The position numbers and the translations under genes are program-made. Below, piece by piece: positions 54,001-64,000 of a stretch of 64,000 nucleotides of DNA (position 1 is the first letter of the stretch; each line of letters begins with the position of its first letter). The stretch comes from Micropterix aruncella (Eukaryota; Arthropoda; Insecta; Lepidoptera; Micropterigidae): the NCBI GenBank assembly GCA_944548615.1, contig OX155961.1, forward strand, positions 18,870,746 to 18,934,745, read 5' to 3'. The notes beneath the pieces are model-generated. The model ran no database searches, was not told the origin of the DNA, and saw nothing but the letters and a program-made list of their open reading frames with translations.

Positions 54001-54870
54001 CTTAGTATTACATTTATATATTAAAATAAATAGAAATATTATACTTATTGAAGTAAAACGAAGGGAGGGGGAAGGGGGCGATAAGAGACAATAAGCCAAT
54101 TTGAAAAACAAGGGAAACCACTCGTCTGCATGAACATAACACACGCAATAAAAATAATGTTGTAGTTCCCAAATTGTGGGATTTTTAGACTAGAAGTAAT
54201 TTTTAATATTTAGGATTTGTATTTTTAAACTTATTTCCATCAGAAATTAAAATACTTCAAGAGGTTGCATTTAAGAAATGCATAAAAAGAAACCTAGCCA
54301 TGCATGTTCTCTTTAATTTTGATAAATTTGACAAGGCTGTCAAATATTAAAAGATAATTGAACCATTTATCAAATCTATTTGTTTATTCTCCATTAAAAC
54401 TAACTTTGATTTTATGTTGTTACTTTAGTTTTGATTATCTGGTAAAACGTATTGTTCATTGACGGATTATTTTTTTTATTACTATTTTTAAGAACTGTAT
54501 GTACTCCTCGATGATAGCGCCCAAACGCTTATTCCGATTTAGCTGGAATTTGGCATGCAGATATCATTTGGTCATAGTAATTGTTGATAAGATTGTCAGG
54601 GTAATTATTCTGGTTGAAATTGACCCACCAAGGAAAGCGCTAGTCGTATGTCAAACTCGAAATATTAAACTAAGACACCCGACATTTTGTACACAGTCGC
54701 TTTTAGGCCTAAATCACTTTGAATTGTAAAAGAAACAAATAGAAGTATTTTGCGAAATGCGGAAAATTTCACAATTAAGAAATGTGCACAGGCGTAATGC
54801 TCAAAAAAAGCGATCATCAAGACCAGGAACTCATCATTGTGACCAGGAAGTCATGCGATGAATATTTCAT
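54001..54870. other. AT-rich; repeat pieces only
   Basis: 54310-54490 resembles 27545-27720 ('aatttgacaagg(c)tgtc', 'aaaacgtattg'), and 54500-54580 carries the GCATGCAG-box repeat also seen at 35360. No gene. Confidence 0.5.
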
Positions 54871-54879
54871 TAAGCCAAG

Positions 54880-55890
54880 GCGTGACTATGTATTCGGTGT
54901 CCATATACCAGTGCTTAATGTATGCCAGACAGCACTTAACAGAATTTACAACTAATGCTGACATTCACTCTCATTGTACCCGCGGCAGCTCCCTTTTATG
55001 CGTACCCCGAATACGACTGGCCAAAGTACATATAATCTACTGCGTAGGCTATAAATTAAAGAATTTAATGCATATGTAGATTATAGAATTTATTTCTACA
55101 CCTTAGAATTAAGTTCTATAAACTACTCCTTACCACCATAAAACACTCGTAGGACGTTAACTAAAAGAAACCATTAAGTTGATGCTAATAGTCCACCCTT
55201 TTTATAATCTGACCTAATTCGAGGGCTATGCTTTTTCAAACATTGTAACCATTAATATAATAGCTTGATATAATTATTCCTAGATTCATTGTCAGCCTAT
55301 ATTGTTTTAATATTACATAAATTAATAGTAATAGAAAAAAAGCACCTGTAAAAGTAGCTACGTATCGATTATATAGTTATTTCAAAACTATTTTTGTCCT
55401 TTTTATATATTATTATTTGGATTTTTTCTTAGTATATTAGTTATTATTTCAGTATTATTTTAGGATATTTTATTCAGTTATGAAACTGAACTCATTATAT
55501 TGTTTATTTTTCTTTCAAATAAAAAAAATATACCTAAGACAAACTATTATCATGCTAAAAGCTTGTAATAATAATATCCTTTATTAACAATCTTTTAAAA
55601 CATGAAGATAAGAGTATAATATTCTTTGAAATCTAGCAACGTTAAAACTATTTAAATTACTATATTACTTTACACCGGTATTAAGATCGTCTTGCTGATC
55701 CGCTAAGGCCTCCCCTAAAGCTTGCCACACTTTTTGATTATGGGTCATCCTCATCCAGGCTTCCAAGCTTGTATCAACTATCTGGTAATTATAGTAGGTT
55801 GTATATTATTACCTCTATAGTATATTGCAACACATCCGAGATGTCGATTCGCCAATTGGATACAATGTAATGTAATGTAACGTAACGCCT
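54880..55890 (+). mobile_element. LINE 3' end (family 1), copy 3
   Basis: The start matches 812-1060: the frame 54955-55030 reads ADIHSHCTRGSSLLCVPRIR and LAKV as in copy 1 (DIHSHHTRGSFLLCVPRIRL). A long AT-rich 3' UTR follows, and the end is 'ccaattggatacaatgtaat' with TAATG units (to about 55890), the same tail as the 48-kb copy. Internal indels make its UTR longer than that of copy 1. Confidence 0.7.
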
Positions 55891-56159
55891 TTGACTAAAT
55901 GGCGGGAGCTCGATTCACGCCGATGTATGAAGCTGTTCATAGCTACGGTAGTACCTAAGTGCGATAATTTAGCGTATTTCTTGTACGAGATCTGGCTATA
56001 AAAAAATATATGTTTGATTTTATGTACATGTTTTTCCCTCACATACCGAATATTTCGGAAAATCTCCTTTAAGTAATTGGCTGAAAGTGTTCATTCGTTT
56101 TGATACAATTACGAAACTTAAATCACGCCCCCTGTTCTCCCTTTACATTTGGGACATTT

Positions 56160-56600
56160 AAACTCTTTGATGGCTCTCTTTAATGTCTTCTAAGTAGAAT
56201 AATACCCCCATTTTACGACTGAATCAAGGGAGCGGTGGGCGCAAGGGCGGCTCTGTGTGGGCAGGGGGCCCAATGGGGTAGGTGGAGGGGAGGAGAGATG
56301 ATCCGCCGGCCGACGAGTCCGGAACCGGAAACCCAGTCGAAATTCAAGATGTAAAGAAGACAAATGGATGATCGCTTGATTTATTCTCCTGCCAGCGCGG
56401 GACGTGGCGCGGGACGAGTTTTGATCTCATTCGCGAGTTGTGACCTACTCGGAATGCCGACCCGAGATTACTTGCGAAAGAGCGGCGGCACCCGAGGCGA
56501 CTCGAAAATGCGATACAGAACATTAAATCAAGAAAAAATAAGATGTGCGCTGTCGCTGACATCAGCGAGTAGGAAGGACCATCGCCTAGAGAAGGAGACA
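56160..56600. other. GC-richer unique stretch
   Basis: 'gggcgcaagggcggctctg' to 'gacgtggcgcgggacgag'; no copy elsewhere in the window. Overlapping frames on both strands (56344-56675) without domain support. Confidence 0.3.
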
Positions 56601-56604
56601 ACTA

Positions 56605-57190
56605 AGGATGTCCGGGCGGTCCCGTCATCCCAGGGATCTTTGAATTACATCGGGTTCTTCTATCCCATGGAGTGAACATCAGGACTAAGCGTACAATGAC
56701 AGTCCACTGTCTTGCTACATCGAGAACCCCGTAAGTGTCCAACGTTTTACATCTAAGGTGCCAACATAACGGACGGACCCGTCACCCCAGGGAGTTTACC
56801 GACTTTAGTATTTCTATCCCATGGAGTGAAAGTAAAGACTTAGCGGACAAACACAGTGCAATGTTGAGTTTAAACGATGAACCCCTAAGAGTCTAATGCC
56901 TTACTGCGAAGCACTGAGATGTGAACATAGCGGGCCGACCTCACGCCCTTACTTCTAGATTTGGCCGAATTATTACGTCCTCTAGTTTGGTCACGGATTT
57001 GATATCGCTTGCGCGGCCTCTACCTGATGTTAGAGGTAATTCAGATTTAATTGATCGCGGACCGTGGCGCCTGTCAAGTTCACACTGGATCGGGTGTTGC
57101 CAACAAGTCGTTTCAAGAGTAGCTGACATCAGGTCAACAACCTGCTTCGCTGCTTAGGAAACGAATCAGACCATTTCCAGCCCCCCATCT
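56605..57190 (+). repeat. Family A repeat, divergent copy with a doubled head
   Basis: The family head 'cccgtcaYcccagggaKYtt...ttctatcccatggagtgaa' occurs twice (56617-56770 and 56775-56860) before the rest of the unit: 'acctcacgcccttacttcta', 'tcgcttgcgcggcctctacc', 'tgatcgcggaccgtggcgc', 'caacaagtcgtttcaagag' and 'gctgcttaggaaac'. Closest to 32515-32945. Confidence 0.7.
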
Positions 57191-57339
57191 ATTCCCACAG
57201 TCGGTTGGTCCTACAAAATTCTGATGTTCGCAGCAGGATCGTTGCTTCATATGCGGCCGACCAATCATGCGCTCGGCGTCGTTTGATGGGACCGCTTCTT
57301 TTCTGGTATCTCCATCTGGCCGGCCGCGGCACTGACTTT

Positions 57340-58150
57340 TTATTATTTTACTTTATTTTATTTGGTTAACAAACAGCGTTTCTATATAATAAATACAAAA
57401 TATAACAAAGAAACAATGACTAATTATATGGTAATGACTATCGTATATAGACGTATATTAAGAGATAATTTGTTTTAGTTTTAAAACTATTTTATCTTAG
57501 TTATAAGTAAAATGCAGGACTATTTTGTTTAAATTCTTATTCTAATTTTTACTTTTTTAAATTGTTTTGTTTTTTTGTTTTTTTCCGATTTCAATTTATT
57601 TGCTGTCATTTTAATTTTCCAATTCTAACTTTAATTTAATTATTTAATTTAAGTATTTAGTCATTTTAATACTGTTTTGCAATTCCATTATTTTGTGCAT
57701 ACATGGAATATATGCCATTTTTATAAACACGGTATTTGTGCAAGCACATTCAAAAATAAATGTTTACCTTAGAACAGGTCCCGGCCTAGTTAGGTGACGT
57801 TGCCACTAGACTATGCAATGTATTCTTTTTTCTGCTTCTGATTCAATTTTGAAAGTATTTCTATGCATAATTCCTACGCTGAAATTGTTTACTGTTATTT
57901 TTAATATTTGCATTACTTATATAAATAATAATAAAATCTTCGTTATTATACCTTATTTAACCCTACATTTCTTTAGCAGTCATGTAGTGTTGGAGAAAAA
58001 GAGAAAGAACAAAAAACAAATGAAAATGAAATTTTACGTTTGAATATAAACATTATTAATTATTTTGTAGTAAAAATATATTTTAAAAAATATTACAAAA
58101 AACTGTTCATGTAAACTGTTTAAGCGATTAATGGTCATTACATGAAATAG
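57340..58150. other. AT-rich with a LINE-tail-like block
   Basis: 'aacaggtcccggcctagtta' near 57774 matches the 31.2- and 32.2-kb tails. Otherwise no feature. Confidence 0.4.
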
Positions 58151-58159
58151 GGGGGACAA

Positions 58160-58745
58160 CCAGAGCTGTCAACTACAACGGGCGAACCCGTCACCTCAGG
58201 AAGTTTTAATGAAATATGATCGTTGTATCTCCCGTGAAGTGAGCGCAGAAGACTTAGGTCAAAAACAGTCCACCGTCAAGCTCCGCCACATGCCCGTAAG
58301 AGGCAAACGCCTTATCCGCGAGATAGCCAGGTATGTAACCCAGCGGGTTGTTGAGACCAGATTACTCCGATCTCTCGACTGATTACGAGTTCACGGTCGT
58401 TTGCGCGGTCCTCTCCCTTACGTAGCGGTGAAACGGTGTCAACTGAATCCATCGCGGACCACGGAATCCTTTGCCCGGCTGTTCACCCAGAATCGGGTAG
58501 CCGATGGTCGTTTCAAGAGCAGTCGCCGTAAGGTCAACAACTACCCCCGCTCTATAGGAATCATTACTGCTTCCAGACTCCCCCGACTGTTAGTCAAAAT
58601 GCACAATTGATTGGCTGACGCCGCACGGTGCGCAGACCGTCCAGGAGCGACAGAAGATTGACTCCTAGGGTAAACTAGCCCTAAGGCCAGAGTCCTACCC
58701 GGGCTCGCGCTTTATGCGTAGAGGCCGCCGGATGGGTGTTGACAA
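58160..58745 (+). repeat. Family A repeat, near complete copy
   Basis: From 'agctgtcaactacaacgggc' to 'gccggatgggtgttgaca'. It contains all family landmarks, including 'ccgatggtcgtttcaagag', 'cagtcgccgtaaggtca', 'gccgcacggtgcgcagaccg' and 'ctaaggccagagtcctac'. Its 70-aa frame (RVADGRFKSSRRKVNNYPRS) is the same incidental frame as in sister copies. Confidence 0.85.
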
Positions 58746-58959
58746 TGGACTGATAGGATTTTTTAATGGATTCCTTAAGGTGAATTTTAACTGATGAAAA
58801 CATGTCTTCTCAAACAAGTCGCACCGCGCCCCTTGCTTAGTCACGTGGTGAGGGATGCTTGTTTTAGCTCTGTCTCTTTCTCTTCCGCCTTGGTTTCTCG
58901 CATCTCGACTGTCTGTTTCTCTAACGGCAGCGTACGATTCCGTGCAGCTTGATTCATGT

Positions 58960-59360
58960 GACCTGTTTGATACCCTGGATCAGCTCAACTCGCGGTTTAA
59001 CTCTCATCCGAAATCCGCTATCGAAACTACCAATCGGCTAACCGATCCCGGGTGAGAAGAGATTTGGTCAATTACGAACCACCGCTTACATAAGGGAGAC
59101 GACCTCAAATCCTTAACCAGTCGGGAGGCCAGAGAAATCTGGCCGCAATTGGTAGTAAGGGCGCGAGTTCTGCCCTCTGGGTGAACATTCCCGGTGTCAC
59201 GAGGTAAGGCGTTGGCTTCTTACGGACGAGTGTCGTAATTAGGACGAGCACTGTTTCGTCCAAAAGTCTTCTACGCTCACCGCGGGAGACAGAACGATCA
59301 ATATCGTTAAAACTTCCTAGGGGGACCGGTTCTCCTGTTTTAGTTGACATCTCCTCGTGT
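58960..59360 (-). repeat. Family A repeat, divergent partial copy
   Basis: 'ccaatcggctaaccgatccc', 'cttacataagggagacgacc', 'ttaaccagtcgggaggcc', 'attggtagtaagggcgcgag', 'gtaaggcgttggcttcttac' and 'gttaaaacttcctaggggga' follow in family order. It faces the + copy at 58160, so the two make a loose inverted pair. Confidence 0.7.
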
Positions 59361-61345
59361 ATCAGGTATGTAGTTCGTCAGTTCTAGCAGTCGACCGTTC
59401 TTTGTAAATAACTTTGTAAATCCAGAATTCAGTTTATTCGTCTCTTCGGCAGTCTCCTCAGCGTACTCGCAAGGCTGCTTGGCCACCATTGGAAAGTATC
59501 CAGCGAAGTCCGCGGTAGCTCAGGAAGACCTCGGTCTAGCCACAATATACCAGAGAGTAGCTTCTCTTAGAATAAAATTGAAATCAAGGTGAGCTACATT
59601 ACGAGTCGTAAGGACTCGCATATATTCAAAGGTTCGAAAAAGACGTCAACCTGCATACGCACCTAACGGTAACCAAAGGCTTTCGCCGAGACGTATCCCT
59701 CTGTTCATATACCCCATACCCTATCCCCGCAATGCAAAGTCGCTCAAGATTGCGTCTACTGTTCTATCGGTGTACAGTGCTCTGACAGGCAAACGAAGTC
59801 GTCGCTTAGACTCCAATCTGCGGTGGTGCACTCTTTTCCAGTTCGGGGTGCAAACCAACCGGCCATTCAATGGACGGATTGGTGGCCGCATAGACCATCG
59901 TTTGCAATGCCTCGAACGATTCGGTTGACGCGACTAAAAATTTTGGTATTTTTGCAATGCCACGCGCCCGCGCGATTTCGATATATACCTACATTAAGAT
60001 GTATAGGTATACCGCGGCGGCAAGGGAATACGTCCCACCGTTGGCAGTGGCCAATTACGAATGACGATTTCGGCTTCGCGCGTCGTCTAATATATTCTTT
60101 TTGGCTTTTCAATTATAATGTAATAAATTATCAAATAAATAATTTTTATAAAGTAAAAATTAGATTACAATAATAACATGACTTAAAAACACTGTGTTAT
60201 TTTTTATATCACTCAAAAGCATCTTTAATAAATAGAAAAAAAATATGTTTGACCATGGCATTTCTGGAAATTACATAATTTCAAATATATTTTTCTTAAA
60301 TTTTTTGTATGGAAGTTCCAAAAACTGTCTTGATACTATACAAATAGACCATACGCCGGTGTAAATAGTATTTTGTAATATTGAGAATCATCTCTAGGTT
60401 TTTCAAAAACTGAAGACAAATATCGCTCGTTTTTATTGTTTTGGAAAACAGTAACAGAATAAAGATAATTTACAATTAATATGGAAATAATTTACCAATT
60501 TCGTTTTGGCGAAATGATAGCTTAAGGACGGGGTTTTTAAGATCCGGCAAAATTGTATTAAAATTATTTTTCGTGTTCTCACAACCAGGCTACAAAATTA
60601 TGCTTCATATAGCTTTTGGCCGCCACGGCCGCCACGACCACAGAATAGGGATTTTAGCGAACATTGCCCAGTTAAAGTGGGAAATGTTTAGCAATCCGTA
60701 TCACAAAACTGGTGAATTGCATTTTATTCAATTCTAGATACTGTTCGAACTAGCAAACAAATAAAACGCTTGAAGGTTAACACCATTCTGCTTTTAAGTT
60801 ACCTCGTTTGTATTATTGCTTGTGCGGTGATTTGCATAGCAGCGAGATTTATATTAAATACTCCAGCGAGATGAATAGGGGACGAAATACACATTAATAT
60901 ATCCTTTGTGTGAACCTGCTATTGTTGCGTCTGCTACTTAGGTTGTACAGAAAATTGTGCAAGTTATGTTTTTCCATTGCATCTCTGAATTATAAGATTA
61001 TAATTGCTTAACTGAACTTCCGCTCCTTGGCGGAGGCTAAAGTGCAGAGTACAATCAGCAGATTGACTCCGAAATAATGCATTTTCATGTGGCTCATGAC
61101 GAAAAGTTGGAGTCAGTACGAAGAAATGATGACCTGCATCCTGACATAGGCAATGATATTTGATATATTTGTTACTTGACAATAAATACATGTACTTAAT
61201 TGTATTTAAAAAAAATAATATTATTTTACTAAATAATTGGATTTAGAATTATATATGTGCATTAACCCTTTTAACAAACTGAATTTAGTGGTCAATTTAT
61301 TTGTTTTTTTTTTAATTTTTATAGAATTATTAATTTACGTATTAA
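59361..61345. other. No gene; unique CpG patch at 59820-60110
   Basis: 59820-60110 is GC-rich with an 'acctacattaagatgtataggt' partial palindrome near 59989-60010; the ORF pair on opposite strands there has no domain. 60120-61340 is AT-rich and featureless apart from a CpG patch at 60620-60660. Confidence 0.4.
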
Positions 61346-61350
61346 CATAC

Positions 61351-61590
61351 CTTCCTAAGAAAATTATCTGAAACCGCGATTTACGTATCTCAAATTCTAT
61401 GGATTCGAAGGGGGGTGAATAGGTAGTAAGATGGACGCTCACATGTGCACGTGTGGCAAGACAGCTGTCATAAACCTACCACAGGCGGTCGTTAGTCCGA
61501 AATCCACCGCTCATTCCCCAGAATTGTAATAATAATGGTATGATGGGTCCGACTCCAGTCTGTGAATTCCATGGCTACTCTGTTATTATT
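61351..61590 (+). mobile_element. Restriction-like-endonuclease LINE, 5'-truncated copy
   Basis: Matches 53745-53975: the last codons ('aaaattatctgaaaccgcga', 'tctcaaattctatgg'), then the 3' UTR ('gcaagacagctgtcataaac', 'atgatgggtccgactccag', 'gaattccatggctactc'). It has a 6-base insertion after 'acatgtg' and a broken reading frame. About 240 bases of the element remain. Confidence 0.9.
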
Positions 61591-61899
61591 TTATTATTTA
61601 CTTATTTATATATTTAACTTTATATTTCTAAAAATAAATCAGCGATTGAATGACTCAAATCAAAAATCCTATAAGAGATATACAATTTAGTGAGATGACA
61701 AAATCCTTACAAGTATCATCTTATCTGCTTCGCAAAAAAAATGTTAAAAATATAATTATTTATATTTTATTTTTGCCATAAGCTATTAAAAAATATGAAA
61801 TAAATATAAAAAATATTATTTCAATTAATATCAGTACACATTTAAGTGACCCTTCATGCTTTGCTTGATCGTTTTGTACCACCTTAATCGCTTAAATGA

Positions 61900-62300
61900 A
61901 GTAGCGTGGACAACAGTTCCGTTTCCTCTCTCAAGCGGCCACTTAAGAAAGTAACGATCGTATCCGAGACGCTGCGCGATTTGCATCGTTTTGTCCGCAC
62001 GCACGTAACGTGACGTAACGGACGGGGCGGCGGCTCCGACCGGCGCGGCCGGAGGGGGAGATTAACGGCCGTTAATTCGGAATTAACGGCGACAGTTTAC
62101 AAACGTTAATAACGGCGCTGATAGGTCTCGCGCGCGGCGCGTTAAAAATGACGACGCTAAAAAACGGGCTCGCACGCTCACTGGCGACGAAACTCGTTTT
62201 GCTCCGACATAAATCACCCGCTTGGAAGGGGGGGTGTCATTTGGGGGGTTTGAGTGACACGTCACTCGGCGAGAGGCAGAACGCGTGCCGTTGATTATCA
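61900..62300. promoter_or_regulatory. CpG-rich unique island with AACGG palindromes
   Basis: 'acggacggggcggcggctcc' and 'ggcgcggccggaggggga', then TTAACGGCCGTTAA followed by a second 'attaacggcg' and 'aacgttaataacggc', so four AACGG/CCGTT cores in about 60 bases (Myb-type motif by sequence). No ORF support. A candidate promoter or enhancer. Confidence 0.35.
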
Positions 62301-62376
62301 AGCGAGATGCTGTACTGTCGAAGATGTACAGTTAATAAAAACAACGGAAAAACCAGCAATTATTCTTAGTCTAGTG

Positions 62377-63105
62377 CAGAGGTACCCAAAACTTTTTCAT
62401 TTCGTTGAACACTTGCGGTTATTTTTTGTTTTACGTAGTCCCCTTCCCTTTCTGCCCAAAGTTAAATATTCCTAAACTCAATAGCATTAAAGGTATTTTT
62501 GACTGCTGGCACGGTACTGATACTGAGCTAGAATTTTGGTATAAAAGACAGTTGTAAAAAAAATCAAATCATAAACATTTTTTATTCATACCTTTATTTA
62601 AAGGTACTGAAATTTTGCACTTTGCGCATTTATTCCTAAGCGATCATGACCTTAAAATACGAATCATTTGAGAATGCCTATCTCGCTTCCTCATTTGTAT
62701 GATACGTCTATTCTACTCACTCGCAGAGATAATTGTTGAAACGTAATTTATTCAGATATCCCAGTTGCACCTTCCCTCGTTAGTCATATGCATTTGCCTC
62801 CCCAAACGACTAGTGATGCAATTTGAGTTGAGTATTTATTTCCTTTTATGGCACTTGTGACGTGCGTTACCCGTTTGTTTATTGCGAATAATACGAATTT
62901 AAAATACTGTGCTGTACACACAATCTGTTTTAGTTGCAATAAGACATTTACGGATCGACTAAAGTTTATTAAGACCTACCTAAATTGGGTCCGCTAACGT
63001 GGACCCCCATTTATATATTATGCACCCCATTTTTCACTGACATGGACCCCCTGTAATTCGAAATCGATCCCTAGGGGACTATATAGATTACTTTGGAGAT
63101 CACTG
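62377..63105. mobile_element. Non-autonomous hAT element (729 bp) with 8-bp target duplication
   Basis: Flanked by GTCTAGTG (62369-62376) and CTCTAGTG (63106-63113), an 8-bp duplication with one mismatch, the hAT signature. The tips are CAGAGGTACCCAAA and, on the complement, CAGTGATCTCCAAA (11 of 14 identical). No transposase frame lies inside, so it depends on an enzyme made elsewhere. The end carries 'gtggacccc' and 'atggacccc' repeats typical of hAT subterminal regions. Confidence 0.82.
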
Positions 63106-63364
63106 CTCTAGTGTGTAAAAGGTAACGTTTTTATTATAAACAAAATTTAAAACAATAATATCCTCTCAAGCTCCACAGCATTATAGCCATTTTTCATGAA
63201 ACCATATAAAAGTAGCAATAATAAATTCAGTAATGTTGAATTTGGGCAACATAAACTGCAACTTTAGCAACCGGGCAGAAAAGCAAAAGCTTTTGCTCAA
63301 AATCGTACAAAAAATATTGACCGCTACAGCCTGATACATATTGCGAGTTTCTCTTTTTTTCTTT

Positions 63365-63541
63365 AGGAAGATTCTATGACTGGTTGCGGAAATTACCCAA
63401 ATTAGTAGACCATAAGCTATTGATGAGCAGAAATACACAACCTATACTGAGTTGGCTGCCGTAAAATCAGAGAGACTTTTTTTTTTTTTATAAAGTAGGT
63501 ACTAGCTGAACCTGGCCACGGTTCGCTGTGGTACAATCTGA
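63365..63541. repeat. Interspersed repeat, inverted partner of 7578-7745
   Basis: Contains 'atgactggttgcggaaatta', 'gaccataagctattgatgag' and 'ctgagttggctgccgtaaaa' with an added poly-T run at 63477-63489. See 7488-7785. Confidence 0.65.
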
Positions 63542-64000
63542 TATGAAATTAAGATGCCGTACACGAAATTTTGCGCATTTCGTGAATTTACGTAATTTTG
63601 CAGATGTGAATTTAAGGTTAAAATACTGTATTTCTATAAGTTTTATTGCACAACATAATATATTATTTATATTATTGTCTAATGAGTGAGCTACTTTTTT
63701 GAAAATTATTATAGAATTTTGATTAATTGACCTTAAACCGGCGACTGTTTGTGAATTTTTGCTGTAAGAGGTTAAGAATATAACATATTTGCGAATCGTT
63801 TTGACATCTAATCGGTATAAAAAAATTACAATGTATTGCTGTGAAAGTCCTCTATATAATAAGTGAATCACTTTTTACTACTTTCATATAAAATTGTTGA
63901 TAAAAAAAATATTTAACTTTGAAATTTTTTTTAGAAAATGGGCGAAGAATTGCTTTTGATTTTAGCATTTTAGAACTCTCGTTCATAAAATAAAAACAAC
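63542..64000. other. AT-rich end of window, no gene seen
   Basis: The 127-aa minus frame at 63871-63488 overlaps the repeat at 63365-63541 and has no domain or splice context. Confidence 0.5.

Overview
This is a eukaryotic, AT-rich, intron-bearing window, almost certainly from an insect and most likely a moth or butterfly. The pointers are non-autonomous Helitrons ending in a hairpin plus CTAG|T, a tRNA-derived SINE with A and B boxes, a Penelope-like retroelement with a GIY-YIG domain, mariner-family elements, and many 5'-truncated LINE ends. There are no bacterial-type operons, rRNA genes, bona fide tRNA genes or CRISPR arrays. Only one host-gene piece can be supported: an exon on the + strand (about 15675-16057) that carries the start codon and a signal peptide and ends at a good splice donor in phase 1. 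No further exon of that gene is recognisable. The rest behaves like flanking and intronic DNA filled with transposons, with scattered CpG-rich non-repetitive islands that could be regulatory.

Layout. 0-5 kb: LINE 3' end, then a complete-looking but broken 2.5-kb DDE transposon (1571-4077) with 54-bp terminal inverted repeats. 5-8 kb: LINE relic, a 286-bp tandem duplication and short hairpins. 8-10.5 kb: a mariner with TIRs, apparently inserted in a LINE tail. 11-13.2 kb: a SINE and a long inverted repeat with arms of about 530 bp. 14.8-15.5 kb: three equal-length (223 bp) Helitron copies in tandem. 15.7-16.1 kb: the signal-peptide exon. 17.7-18.2 kb: a decayed LINE reverse transcriptase. 19.4-22.5 kb: two Penelope-like copies head to head, making a 1.55-kb-arm palindrome; the + copy has an uninterrupted partial ORF. 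25-60 kb: about a dozen copies of one GC-richer repeat family (called family A here) mixed with LINE, SINE and MITE pieces, a second decayed Penelope-like copy (41-42 kb), a 200-base assembly gap (52072-52271) and the 3' half of a LINE with a restriction-like endonuclease (52272-54000). 60-64 kb: a second truncated copy of that LINE, CpG-rich DNA and a 729-bp non-autonomous hAT element with an 8-bp target duplication.

The encoded proteins are parts of selfish elements: transposases (DDE, mariner), reverse transcriptases with GIY-YIG or restriction-like endonucleases, and LINE C-termini. Most carry stops or frameshifts. Nested insertions and target-site duplications give a relative order: a LINE fragment is inserted into a family A copy (25278-25847), another next to a SINE (44440-44654), and mariner into a LINE tail. 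I see no operon-like novel system. The most unusual structures are the local clustering of family A, a recurrent class of short fold-back (inverted) duplications, the Penelope palindrome, the long hairpin at 12 kb and the equal-length Helitron array.
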